A stretch of 64,000 nucleotides of DNA from Bombiscardovia apis (GTDB taxonomy: Bacteria; Actinomycetota; Actinomycetes; Actinomycetales; Bifidobacteriaceae), in assembly GCF_033095945.1 (NCBI RefSeq), contig NZ_AP026800.1, positions 1,736,001 through 1,800,000 on the forward strand. Direction: 5' to 3'. The position numbers and the translations under genes were made by a program. The notes beneath the pieces are model-generated. The model ran no database searches. It was not told where the DNA came from and worked only from the letters and a program-made list of their open reading frames with translations. This document shows positions 9,433 to 17,314 of this stretch, piece by piece; the stretch's first letter is position 1, and every line of letters begins with the position of its first letter.

Positions 9433-10140
9433 ATGGGCTTTATCAATTGGATTATCGGATTATTGAAGGATCCTCGCTCGGCCATTGCCTCTTGGATTGC
9501 TATGGGCCTAGTGCCAACGTACGCGTTTATTTTCCTGATTATCTTCGTCGAAACGGGCGTAGTGTTCATGCCCTTCCTGCCCGGCGATTCGCTGCTCTTC
9601 GCGGCAGGTGTCTTTGCCCACGATCCCAAGTCTGGCATGGGGCTCGATATTTTGCTGCCCATAGTGTGGATTGCGCCTATCTTGGGCGACCAGAGCAACT
9701 ATTTCATCGGCCACTATTTCGGCCGTGCCATCATCCGCTCCGGCAAAGTCAAGGCCATGACTCCCGAGCGCGTGGCCAAAACCGAAGGCATGATTGAAAA
9801 ATGGGGCCCGCTAGCTGTGTTCCTGGGCCGCTTCTTCCCCTTCATCCGTACCTTTATGCCCTTCATCTCCGGCATCTCGGGCATGCGCTGGTCTCGCTTC
9901 ACGCCCTTCTCTATCTTGGGCGGCCTAGTCTGGTCTACGCTCTTCACCCTTTTGGGCTACTTCTTCGGTGGCATTCCGGCCGTGCAGGATCATTTCGAGC
10001 TCGTTATCGTGCTGATCCTGCTGGTTTCGGTCTTGCCCACCGTAATCGGCTTGTTCAAGGCCAAGTTTGGCAAAAAGAAGACGGCAGCCGAGGCCGAACC
10101 TACCCCGCTTGCAGCCGAGTCGGAGCAGAGCGAGCGCTAA
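9433..10140 (+). CDS. DedA-family membrane protein
   Basis: A 235-residue protein of the DedA/SNARE-associated (VTT) family, which includes undecaprenyl-phosphate and phosphatidylethanolamine flippases. Signature pieces are FVETGVVFMPFLPGDSLLF at about residue 45 and GHYFGRAIIRSGK. Next comes the conserved loop FLGRFFPFIRTFMPFISGIS near residue 132, with its Arg and Pro residues, and then RFTPFSILGGLVWST. Four to five membrane segments and a Lys/Glu-rich cytoplasmic tail are present. A TTG codon 9 bases upstream is in frame; the ATG at 9433 sits about 10 bases after a GGGA and is preferred. It is followed by tRNA-Ala. Confidence 0.92.
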   Translation: MGFINWIIGLLKDPRSAIASWIAMGLVPTYAFIFLIIFVETGVVFMPFLPGDSLLFAAGVFAHDPKSGMGLDILLPIVWIAPILGDQSNYFIGHYFGRAIIRSGKVKAMTPERVAKTEGMIEKWGPLAVFLGRFFPFIRTFMPFISGISGMRWSRFTPFSILGGLVWSTLFTLLGYFFGGIPAVQDHFELVIVLILLVSVLPTVIGLFKAKFGKKKTAAEAEPTPLAAESEQSER

Positions 10141-10217
10141 CCCTCCCCAAGTTTTGCGTTTGACCTGCGGTCGCGCTAAAGTAGCTAAGTTGCTCGGCTA
10201 CGGTCGGGCAACGATTC

Positions 10218-10290
10218 GGGGCTGTAGCTCAGTTGGTAGAGCGCTTCGTTCGCATCGAAGAGGTCGGGGTTTCGACTACCCTCAGCTCCA
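10218..10290 (+). tRNA. tRNA-Ala (CGC)
   Basis: A complete cloverleaf of 73 bases. The acceptor is GGGGCTG with CAGCTCC and discriminator A; the D arm is GCTC/GAGC. The anticodon stem CTTCG/CGAAG encloses loop TTCGCAT, giving anticodon CGC. The T arm is GGGGT/ACCCT with loop TTCGACT. CCA is not encoded after the discriminator (CAA follows). Confidence 0.95.
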
Positions 10291-10311
10291 CAAACAGTAT
10301 GTATAAACAAA

Positions 10312-10347
10312 AGGGCCGTCTTCATAATCATTCATGAAGACGGCCCT
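10312..10347. terminator. Strong hairpin after tRNA-Ala
   Basis: A perfect 14-bp stem (AGGGCCGTCTTCAT at 10312-10325 and its complement at 10334-10347) with an 8-base loop lies 22 bp past the tRNA. On the plus strand the following sequence, CAATAGTTTGTTG, is only mildly T-rich. On the minus strand TTTTGTTTATA follows, so it could stop transcription from either side. The rest of the 10348-10541 gap shows nothing I recognise. Confidence 0.65.
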
Positions 10348-10542
10348 CAATAGTTTGTTGACGTTAAATCGCAATCAGGCTAAAACCTCAGAAAACGCGC
10401 ATTATATGTAATAAGAGTCAATACTAAGAGTTCAGCTGAAGTAAAAATACGGGCGGATAGTTTTTGGCGGGTCACACATGTGTGAAGCTGGTAGCAGACA
10501 CAGCAACATCACTTTCCAAAGTACCTCATCATCTGCCTAGGT

Positions 10543-10712
10543 TGCGAGTTTCCAGCCACTCACCAGCTCTAACGGCCAAAAGCTCGCGATACTTTCGCCA
10601 ATTCGCGAACATTCGGCCACTTTTTCGCGTTTTATGGCACAAATTTCGCGACTTCTTGGCCGAAACGCGAATTTTCGGCCATTTTCGGGGTTTCAGTGGC
10701 CGAAAGTTCGCG
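10543..10712. repeat. 31-bp-period array of six alternating inverted 16-bp arms (locus A)
   Basis: Six related 16-mers start at 10543, 10573, 10604, 10635, 10666 and 10697. All but the first interval are exactly 31 bp. Orientation alternates at each step. Read in one direction, the arms fit TGGCYGAAANYTCGCR; the last pair (CGCGAATTTTCGGCCA / TGGCCGAAAGTTCGCG) matches at 15 of 16 positions around a 15-base spacer. Spacers are otherwise not conserved. The tract lies between tRNA-Ala and the 3' end of the TrmH-type gene. The same element occurs at 58212-58289. The remaining 10713-10913 stretch shows no gene or motif that I can support. Confidence 0.85.
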
Positions 10713-10913
10713 ACTTCCGGGAGCATAGTCCTCAAGCGGAACAGGGCCACCACTCATTGAAAAGTAACAGTTTGGACTTGTAGGCGACGGCTATCAGAGC
10801 TCAGCACAAGCCAATCGCCCGCCACAAGGCAAGCAAAAACAGACAACCCCAAAACCGAAGTTCGCCAGCGGCCAGTCACGCTCAAAAAGAGCCATAAAGC
10901 CAGATTCCAGCCC

Positions 10914-11705
10914 TCAACCCCGCAAGTGTTGGGCAACCCATGAATGCATAGCTACTGCGGCGGCGGCACCGGCGTTGATAGAGCGCACCGAGCCAAACTG
11001 CGAGATGTAGACCACCTCGTCGGCCAGGTCGAGCGCCTTCTCAGACAGCCCCGGCCCCTCCGCGCCAAAGAGCAGCAGGCAGCGATCCGGGAAGGTATAA
11101 GTCTCAATCGGCACTGCGCCGGGGATAATGTCTAAGGCGATGACCTTGGCTTGGGCGGCCACTTGGTTCATGGAGAGCAGGTAGTCGCGCTGGAGCGGGT
11201 CACTCGCATCTTGCGCTTGGAGAGCGAAGCTGTGGGCCTCGTGAATGCGCTCCTGCTTCCAAGCCGTAACCAGCGACTCGATGGAGGGATAGTGGTCTAC
11301 GTGCTGGTAGAGCTCGGTCATAAGTGAACCCTTGCGGTTCCACTTGTGAGGCCCAACAATGTAGACGTGGCCCGCACCGAAAGCGTTGGCCGAGCGCACC
11401 ATAGAGCCGATGTTGAAGTCGTGAGTCCAGTTTTCGACAGCCACCTCGAAGCCGTGGCGCCCGCGTATATCTAAGTCGATGCGGATGGCCTCCACCCGCC
11501 AGTAGCGGTAGCGGTCGAGTACGTTACGACGGTCGCCCTCGTCGAGGAGCTGGGGGTCGAGTCTGGGATCATAGTTGGGTGAGTCAGCATCGTCTGGCCT
11601 AGATTCGCCGGGGTGCTCCTGGGCCCAAGGACCTACTCCCACTTGGCGAAAGACCGGCTCGCCCGACTCCATAGCTGCCTGCGTAATCGGATTGGGCTTA
11701 GTCAT
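10914..11705 (-). CDS. TrmH/SpoU-family RNA methyltransferase
   Basis: A 263-residue SPOUT-class RNA 2'-O-methyltransferase. The family motifs are NWTHDFNIGSMVRSANAFGA (motif 1, with the Asn/Arg pair), LLLFGAEGPGLSEKALDLAD (motif 2, SAM-binding knot) and ISQFGSVRSINAGAAAAVAM (motif 3). The start at 11705 was chosen because MTKPNPITQAA begins inside the last codons of the upstream gene (8-bp overlap). The longer frame would run through that gene. The N-terminal 80 residues carry the substrate-recognition helices. It lies downstream of a PRTase-like gene in one transcription unit. The exact target (tRNA or rRNA) cannot be decided from the sequence. Confidence 0.9.
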   Translation of the reverse strand: MTKPNPITQAAMESGEPVFRQVGVGPWAQEHPGESRPDDADSPNYDPRLDPQLLDEGDRRNVLDRYRYWRVEAIRIDLDIRGRHGFEVAVENWTHDFNIGSMVRSANAFGAGHVYIVGPHKWNRKGSLMTELYQHVDHYPSIESLVTAWKQERIHEAHSFALQAQDASDPLQRDYLLSMNQVAAQAKVIALDIIPGAVPIETYTFPDRCLLLFGAEGPGLSEKALDLADEVVYISQFGSVRSINAGAAAAVAMHSWVAQHLRG

Positions 11706-12489
11706 GAGACTCACCCTCGCTAGTTGAAGCTGGAGCGAAGAGCTCCTCGTCGTAGGCGCAGATAAAGGGTAGGGTTTGCTCGGTGTTATCGATGGGGTCG
11801 ATGACTTCGACCGCAGCGTGGAGCGCACCTTCGGACAAAGCTTGGGCTGCATTTGGGGCAGTTTGCTCTGCGGACTCAGCATCGGAATCAGACGCAGATT
11901 CGAAATCAGACGCAGACTTGCCGACGCCTCCCACTAGCGAGGCTATAGCTACGACGCTAGCGCCCTGACGGCTTACGATACCGCAATCCAAACTTAGCTC
12001 GTTTCCATTGCGCAAGGTGACTAGCGAAGAGGTTTGCACATAGGACTTTTCGCTCAGCCAAGCATCGAGCAAGATAACCCGCTTGCCTTCTATGGAAGGC
12101 CCCTTAATGCTGGGATAAACGAAGTCCATCACGAATGCGTCGAGGTCTTGCCCGCGCGAGGCAGCGGCGTGGAGCATAGCGCCGGCCAGCGGCACGGCAG
12201 CAGCAGTCAGCGCCCCGACTGCATCGAAGTCGTCGGTAGAGTAGCCCGCCTCTTCCAAAGTATCGAGCAATACATGCCCAGCTAGTTCAGCTCCCCGGTG
12301 GTCGAAGCTCACGCCCGCCAACTCAGCAAAAGCTCGCCCGTCAATCTCACGCGCTAGGAGCCCGCGCAGCTGCTCTCGCGGCTCCAGCATCTCCTGCCCG
12401 CCAGACGCGCGCTGCCCGCCCAGCTCCCCGCTTCCAGTCAAGCGAAAAGCTCGGTCGTCTGTATTCGTATCATCATGCTCAAAACCCAT
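11698..12489 (-). CDS. Orotate-phosphoribosyltransferase-like (PRTase fold) protein
   Basis: About 263 residues from the ATG at 12489; a TTG at 12537 would add 16. The middle section has the shape of a type I phosphoribosyltransferase: DFDAVGALTAAAVPLAGAML, then FVYPSIKGPSIEGKRVILLD. The PRPP loop that normally reads D-D-x-x-T-T-G-G-S is here VILLDAWLSEKSYVQTSSL, so only part of the motif is kept. Catalysis is therefore uncertain. The C-terminal 70 residues are Ala/Ser/Glu-rich. It overlaps the TrmH-type gene by 8 bp and precedes it. This pairing is familiar in bifidobacteria, where the protein is often labelled orotate phosphoribosyltransferase. Confidence 0.65.
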   Translation of the reverse strand: MGFEHDDTNTDDRAFRLTGSGELGGQRASGGQEMLEPREQLRGLLAREIDGRAFAELAGVSFDHRGAELAGHVLLDTLEEAGYSTDDFDAVGALTAAAVPLAGAMLHAAASRGQDLDAFVMDFVYPSIKGPSIEGKRVILLDAWLSEKSYVQTSSLVTLRNGNELSLDCGIVSRQGASVVAIASLVGGVGKSASDFESASDSDAESAEQTAPNAAQALSEGALHAAVEVIDPIDNTEQTLPFICAYDEELFAPASTSEGESHD

Positions 12490-12566
12490 ACTCCAAGCGT
12501 ATCGCAGCAACGGACGAGGCACGCTATTTACCGCCAAATATCACAGCCGAAAGCGGTTCGAACTTG

Positions 12567-12572
12567 TATAAT
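12567..12572 (+). promoter_or_regulatory. Candidate -10 element for rhuM-like gene
   Basis: A perfect TATAAT lies 85 bp upstream of the RhuM-family start codon. No convincing -35 hexamer lies 16-18 bp before it, so the call is tentative. Confidence 0.35.
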
Positions 12573-12656
12573 TATGCTTGAGGGACTGAGACTGCGCACA
12601 AGCTATTGAAACCAAAGGCTCCTCGATTGAGAGCTAGGGCCATACGAGGAGAAAAA

Positions 12657-13697
12657 ATGAGCGATGACTTATCGGAGCAGCCGCAAGCCCGAGTAGTGTT
12701 GTACCAGCAGGACGGAAACAACGTACCGGCCCAAGTCACCTACTGGAACGAAACATTCTGGATGCCGCAAAAGAACATCGCTGGACTATTTGGCGTGAAC
12801 GTGCCTGTCATCTCGAAACACTTGTCGAACATTTTTGCCGATGGTGAGCTTGACGAAAAGGCAACAGTTTCCAAAATGGAAATAGTTCAAAACGAAGGCA
12901 GCAGAACGGTTTCACGGCCTATCTCCTTCTACAATCTCGATGCTATCATCGCCGTGGGCTACCGAGTTAACAGCAAACAGGCCACCAAGTTCCGCCAGTG
13001 GGCCACGGCCACGCTCAAGGAGTACATCGTCAAGGGATTCGTGCTCAACGACGACATGCTCAAGAACGGCCGGCCTTTCGGCAAGGACTACTTCGACGAG
13101 CTGCTGAGTCGTGTCCGCGATATTCGTGCCAGCGAGAAACGCTTCTACGCGAAAATTTGCGAAGTCTTCCAAGAGATAAGCGTGGACTACGACAAAGATA
13201 GTCGCATCACCAAGGAGTTTTACATGGAAGTGCAAAACCGCTTCCACTTCGCAGCGACAGGCAAGACAGCACCGGAAATCATCGAAAGCCGCGCCGACGC
13301 GAATAAGCCTCACATGGGATTGACTACTTGGAAAGGCTCTCCGGAAGGCCGCATCCACTCCTCGGACGTGACAATTGCTAAAAACTACCTAGATGACAAG
13401 GAACTCGACCGGCTCAACCGTCTTTCCTCTGGCTTCCTAGACATGATTGAATCACGCATCGAAAACATGCAAACTACCACCATGGCCGAATGCGTCGAAC
13501 TAGTAAACCAATACATAGGGCTAACAGGAGGGGCAATCCTCCAAGGCAAGGGCAGTAGGTCGCGGGCGCAGGCCGACCAGAAAGCAAGAGAAGAGTTGAA
13601 GAAATTCAACGATATAGACCCAGCCCAGCTCTCCGACTTCGAGCAAATGGTTCGCGGTATAAACAGTGCATCAACCGCCAAGAGCAAAGGTCTCTAA
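12657..13697 (+). CDS. RhuM-family protein
   Basis: A 346-residue protein of the RhuM (virulence RhuM/DUF) family. A GAGGAG ribosome site 5 bases ahead decides the start at 12657. Diagnostic pieces are TYWNETFWMPQKNIAGLFGV (about residues 22-41), VISKHLSNIFADGEL, RPISFYNLDAIIAVGYRVNS and KATKFRQWATATLKEYIVKG-type text. The C-terminal half carries EKRFYAKICEVFQEIS and an oligomerising helical tail. RhuM proteins are often found in genomic islands beside restriction or toxin genes. Here the gene stands alone between housekeeping genes. Biochemical function is not established; the N-terminal part resembles DNA-binding KilA-N/Bro-like regions. It ends close to the rmuC 3' end. Confidence 0.88.
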   Translation: MSDDLSEQPQARVVLYQQDGNNVPAQVTYWNETFWMPQKNIAGLFGVNVPVISKHLSNIFADGELDEKATVSKMEIVQNEGSRTVSRPISFYNLDAIIAVGYRVNSKQATKFRQWATATLKEYIVKGFVLNDDMLKNGRPFGKDYFDELLSRVRDIRASEKRFYAKICEVFQEISVDYDKDSRITKEFYMEVQNRFHFAATGKTAPEIIESRADANKPHMGLTTWKGSPEGRIHSSDVTIAKNYLDDKELDRLNRLSSGFLDMIESRIENMQTTTMAECVELVNQYIGLTGGAILQGKGSRSRAQADQKAREELKKFNDIDPAQLSDFEQMVRGINSASTAKSKGL

Positions 13698-13797
13698 GAC
13701 CAAAACAGACGCACCAAATACAGCTGGAAGCAGATTCCCATGTACTGAGCCCCGATAGCAACTCAACACCGACTCGATGATATGTATTGGCCAGGCG

Positions 13798-13832
13798 AAG
13801 TGTGCTCTGCGTTGTGGCAGCAAAGCACACTT
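13798..13832. terminator. Hairpin between convergent rhuM-like gene and rmuC
   Basis: A 9-bp perfect stem (AAGTGTGCT / AGCACACTT) with a 17-base loop sits 10 bp before the rmuC 3' end and 100 bp after the RhuM stop. There is no clear T run on either strand, so a shared weak terminator is likely but not certain. Confidence 0.4.
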
Positions 13833-13841
13833 GCTGGGGAA

Positions 13842-15212
13842 TTAGAGGCTGAGGGTGGGGAGTTCTGAGTTGAACTCTGACTGAGTCTCGGGTGAGGTCA
13901 GCTCTTTGATGTCGGATTGGTCGGAGTCTAGGATTTCTACTGGGTCTATGACCTTGGAGGGGTCTAGATTTTGGAGTTTGCGGGCTGTGACTAGAACTCG
14001 CGATTCTAGGGTGGTGGCGAACTGGTTGTATGCCTTGACCGTGCGACTGATGGAAGAGCCGAGCTTGTTAGCCCTCTCGCCCAAAGTAACGAAACGCTCG
14101 TAGAGTTCACGGCTCAAGGTGAAGAGTCGCTTAGCGTCGTCGGTCAGACTCTGCTGCTGCCAGGCGTAAGCTACCGACTTTAAGACAGCCCACAATGTGA
14201 CTGGCGAAGTCAAAGCTACCTTTTGCGCGAAAGCGTCGTCCATCAAAGAAGGATCTGCCTCCAAGGCAGCTTGCAGCAAGGACTCGCTGGGAATGAACGC
14301 AACTACGAAGTCTGGCGCAGTCTCGAAAGCGTTCCAGTATTCCTTGTCTGCCAAGGCTTTGACGTGGTCGCGCAGGGCCTTCGCGTGAGACTTGAGCAGC
14401 TCCTGCTTGCGGGCCAATTCCTCTTCGGAGGCGGTCTCTGGAATATCGCAGGCACGCTGATAATCAGAGAATGGTGCCTTGGCATCGATAGGAATGGTCT
14501 TGCCACCAGGCAGGTGCACCACCATGTCTGGCCGCAGTACCCGCCCGTCGGAAGCGGTTACAACCACCTGAGTGTCAAAGTCAACATGCTCCAAAAGCCC
14601 CGCAGATTCGACGATATTTTTGAGCTGAGCCTCGCCCCAAGCACCGCGGACCTTGTTGTTGCGCAGGGCAGAAGCTAGGGAACTTGTCTCCTTATCCAAA
14701 CGGCCCTGCTGCTCGCCCAAACTCTTCAACTGCTGGCCGAGAGCGCCCATCTCTTGCTTGCGACCCTCTTCAATCTGAGAGACCTTATGTTGTAAAGCAT
14801 CTAAGTTCTTCTGAACCGGAGCCAAAGCGCTGAGCACCTTACTCTGCTCTTGCAAGGCCTTGGCCTGCTCTTGGCGCTTTTCTTCCTCGCGCTGCTGAGC
14901 CAATTCGCGCTCCCGTGCCAAGCGCACCTGCTCAGCCTGCTGGGCTTGAGCCAGCTGCGACTTCACAAATGAGAGCTGCTCACTAGCCCCCTCGAACTGG
15001 GCCCGATACTGAGCCACCCGCTCATGAGCCTGCGCCATTTGAGCCCGCAGGTCTGCCACCTGAGCGTCGGCTTCTTGATTAGCCCGATTTTGCGCATCTC
15101 TCAAGGCTTCGCGCCCACGAACTTGACCCATACGAAGGCCCACAAAACCGCCAATCGCCAGGGCACAGATGACCGCGAGGAGCAGGATAATCATAGATAA
15201 AGCGTCGAACAT
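13842..15212 (-). CDS. rmuC: DNA recombination protein RmuC homologue
   Basis: A 456-residue protein: an N-terminal membrane helix (MIILLLAVICALAIGGFVGL), a coiled coil rich in Gln/Ala/Glu from about residue 35 to 160, and then the RmuC domain. That domain starts KVRGAWGEAQLKNIVESAGL and carries DMVVHLPGGKTIPIDAKAPF (the PD-(D/E)xK-like nuclease core with Asp, Asp and Lys). It then continues with FVVAFIPSESLLQAALEADP. The family limits DNA inversions and rearrangements in E. coli; the direct substrate is inferred. Length is normal. The gene stands alone, transcribed toward the RhuM gene. Confidence 0.93.
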   Translation of the reverse strand: MFDALSMIILLLAVICALAIGGFVGLRMGQVRGREALRDAQNRANQEADAQVADLRAQMAQAHERVAQYRAQFEGASEQLSFVKSQLAQAQQAEQVRLARERELAQQREEEKRQEQAKALQEQSKVLSALAPVQKNLDALQHKVSQIEEGRKQEMGALGQQLKSLGEQQGRLDKETSSLASALRNNKVRGAWGEAQLKNIVESAGLLEHVDFDTQVVVTASDGRVLRPDMVVHLPGGKTIPIDAKAPFSDYQRACDIPETASEEELARKQELLKSHAKALRDHVKALADKEYWNAFETAPDFVVAFIPSESLLQAALEADPSLMDDAFAQKVALTSPVTLWAVLKSVAYAWQQQSLTDDAKRLFTLSRELYERFVTLGERANKLGSSISRTVKAYNQFATTLESRVLVTARKLQNLDPSKVIDPVEILDSDQSDIKELTSPETQSEFNSELPTLSL

Positions 15213-15391
15213 ATGTTCTAGTCAACCACACGAGCTGGACTCGGTAACAGTCAGCAATTCGCACGTTCCGCGAATGAATGAATACAAATCGTGCGCGCAG
15301 GCCAAAAATAGGAGACAATAGAAAGGAAGGAATCTAATATGACTCAGCGGGGCAACCTGCCCAGTTGTTTGCGCTGCCTTGAGGAGGCCCT

Positions 15392-17314
15392 GTGGGAATT
15401 GACATCTTTCTGGCGGTAGGTGACATCCTCGTAGCCGCCGCGCTCACATGGTTCATCGTATGGTATTTCCTCTTGCCTACTCTGCGCAAGGAGGAGCCCG
15501 ATAGTCCAGACAGCGAGCGTTCTGCTTCAACAACCAACAAGCAAAACCCCATCACCTACCAAGCCGACAGCTCAGATTCTGCGGCCAATCTCGGTAGCAA
15601 TAACAGCGAGCAAGAAGCCAGTCCACGAGAGCGGTCAACAGCCCTGCAAGCCCAACGCCAGCACAGCCGCCGACTCACTCTCATCGCAGCAATCCTGAGC
15701 GCGCCCGTCTTAATCGTCGATGTGTGCGCCAGGCTAGCCCCCGATTTCCTCCCCACTTGGCTCACCAGTCCTTGGATCCAAGCCATTCTCATAACACCTG
15801 CCGTTTTTTACTGCGGCCGCCCCATTTATGCAGACAGCTGGAATCGACTGAAAGCCCACCAGACCAGCATAGGCACCCTGGTTACCATCGCTGTGGCCCT
15901 CGCATACGCATACAGCCTGGCTGCCTGCGCCTTCCCCAGCCTCTTGCCCGAAGGCTCCCGCCAGCCCTACTTCGACGTTATCGGCGTTATTACCACGCTC
16001 GCACTGTTTGCGCAGACGAGCGAGCAGAGCGCCCGGCTCACCATTTTTTCCGGCCGCATAGAAAACGATGGCAGCAGCAATGCACACAATGTCAACACTG
16101 CAGGGAGCTTGGCTCAGCTGATTACCCGCGCCGTTTTTACCCCTTCATCTGCCCAGCGCCAGGTCGACATGCTGATAGCTAGGGCTGAGCCGGTGGTGAT
16201 GATTGTGGCTGTCTGGACTTTTATGCTTTGGCTGCTCGTGGGGCCTCAACCCCGGCTGGCGCATGCCGTGGCCAACGCTGCTAGCGTTCTCATTATCGCC
16301 TGCCCCACAGCCCTCGCTCTCGCCATCCCGCTCGCCTTCCGGGCCGCTTTGAGCGCTGGTCTCAATCACGGCATGCTCTTCACTTCGCCGCGAGCGATGG
16401 GCCACTTAGCCGACACCACGAGCGTAACTATCGACGAATCACTACTCAAAGCCAGCAATAATGCCGACGCCAACGAAAGCACCTGCGTCCAGTTAGCGCG
16501 GACCAGCACCCACCTACGCGCCATGAGCATAACGAGCATAGTTCTAGAATCCAGCAATGGTGGCGACAGCGTCGAGCAGTCAGCCCGACGGGCAGGTGTC
16601 GATTTCCTGCTGACCGGTGTCGACAGCGAGCGCAAAGCACGCTGGGTGGAGCGCTTTATCTACGATTTGCATCAGGCCGTGGGCATGGAAGCAAGCCAAA
16701 AGCCCATACAAGAGAACGCATCGGGCTTGGTTGCATTCGCCTCTTACCAGGGAGCGGAAGCGCAGGCCCAGTCCACAGCACAGGTTCACATCGATATAAG
16801 CGATGCGGCTCAAGCCCTTACCAGCGGCCCCGAAACCATTACACAAGAGCAAACCAGCGATTGGGGCAGCCGGGATTTGGTGCTCCAGACCGGAAATATT
16901 GACGGCATTGGTCAAGCAATTGAGTTAGCCCGCGCAGCCAAGCGCACCATCAATCAGAATCTGAGCTGGGGATACGTTTACAACATTGTGGCCATTGCTC
17001 TAGCAACTGGCTTGACCTATCCGCTCTTTGGGTGGATGCTCAACCCAATTATCGCTCCTGTTGCAACGGCCATGGCTACGATTATTTCGATGCTCAACAT
17101 TCGCCGCCTCAAGCAGCACAAGAGGCTGCGCAAGCATTGGAATACTCTCTCGCTCGCGCAGCCCGAAGAGCTGCCCACTTTGGCAGCCCACCGCCCACAA
17201 GTGATTGCAGACGGTGGTCACCAATTCGCGGTCAGTCCTGAGACCCAGACGGATTCTGCAACCCAAAAGGCTGAGAACCTTGGTCGCCCTGACCTACCTG
17301 ACCAGACTCGCTAG
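15392..17314 (+). CDS. P1B-type ATPase-like membrane protein lacking catalytic motifs (pseudo-ATPase)
   Basis: A 640-residue protein started at GTG, 4 bases after GAGGAGG. Its membrane segments align with copper-type P1B ATPases: KAHQTSIGTLVTIAVALAYAY (about 154-174), the AEPVVMIVAVWTFMLWLLVG helix, IIACPTALALAIPLAFRAAL (about 301-320) and the closing NPIIAPVATAMATIISMLN. The metal-site CPC is CPT. The phosphorylation motif DKTGT is replaced by DESLL at residue 348. The actuator TGE loop, the ATP-binding domain and the GDGxND hinge are absent, replaced by short low-complexity stretches. It therefore should not hydrolyse ATP by the P-type mechanism. The last 83 bases overlap the 3' end of clpB on the other strand. 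Confidence 0.8.
   Translation: MGIDIFLAVGDILVAAALTWFIVWYFLLPTLRKEEPDSPDSERSASTTNKQNPITYQADSSDSAANLGSNNSEQEASPRERSTALQAQRQHSRRLTLIAAILSAPVLIVDVCARLAPDFLPTWLTSPWIQAILITPAVFYCGRPIYADSWNRLKAHQTSIGTLVTIAVALAYAYSLAACAFPSLLPEGSRQPYFDVIGVITTLALFAQTSEQSARLTIFSGRIENDGSSNAHNVNTAGSLAQLITRAVFTPSSAQRQVDMLIARAEPVVMIVAVWTFMLWLLVGPQPRLAHAVANAASVLIIACPTALALAIPLAFRAALSAGLNHGMLFTSPRAMGHLADTTSVTIDESLLKASNNADANESTCVQLARTSTHLRAMSITSIVLESSNGGDSVEQSARRAGVDFLLTGVDSERKARWVERFIYDLHQAVGMEASQKPIQENASGLVAFASYQGAEAQAQSTAQVHIDISDAAQALTSGPETITQEQTSDWGSRDLVLQTGNIDGIGQAIELARAAKRTINQNLSWGYVYNIVAIALATGLTYPLFGWMLNPIIAPVATAMATIISMLNIRRLKQHKRLRKHWNTLSLAQPEELPTLAAHRPQVIADGGHQFAVSPETQTDSATQKAENLGRPDLPDQTR

Noticed and set aside
10543-10712. 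CRISPR array
   Set aside because: The repeats alternate in orientation, are only 16 bp long and imperfect, and no cas gene is in the window. The 31-bp period is real but the structure is not CRISPR.
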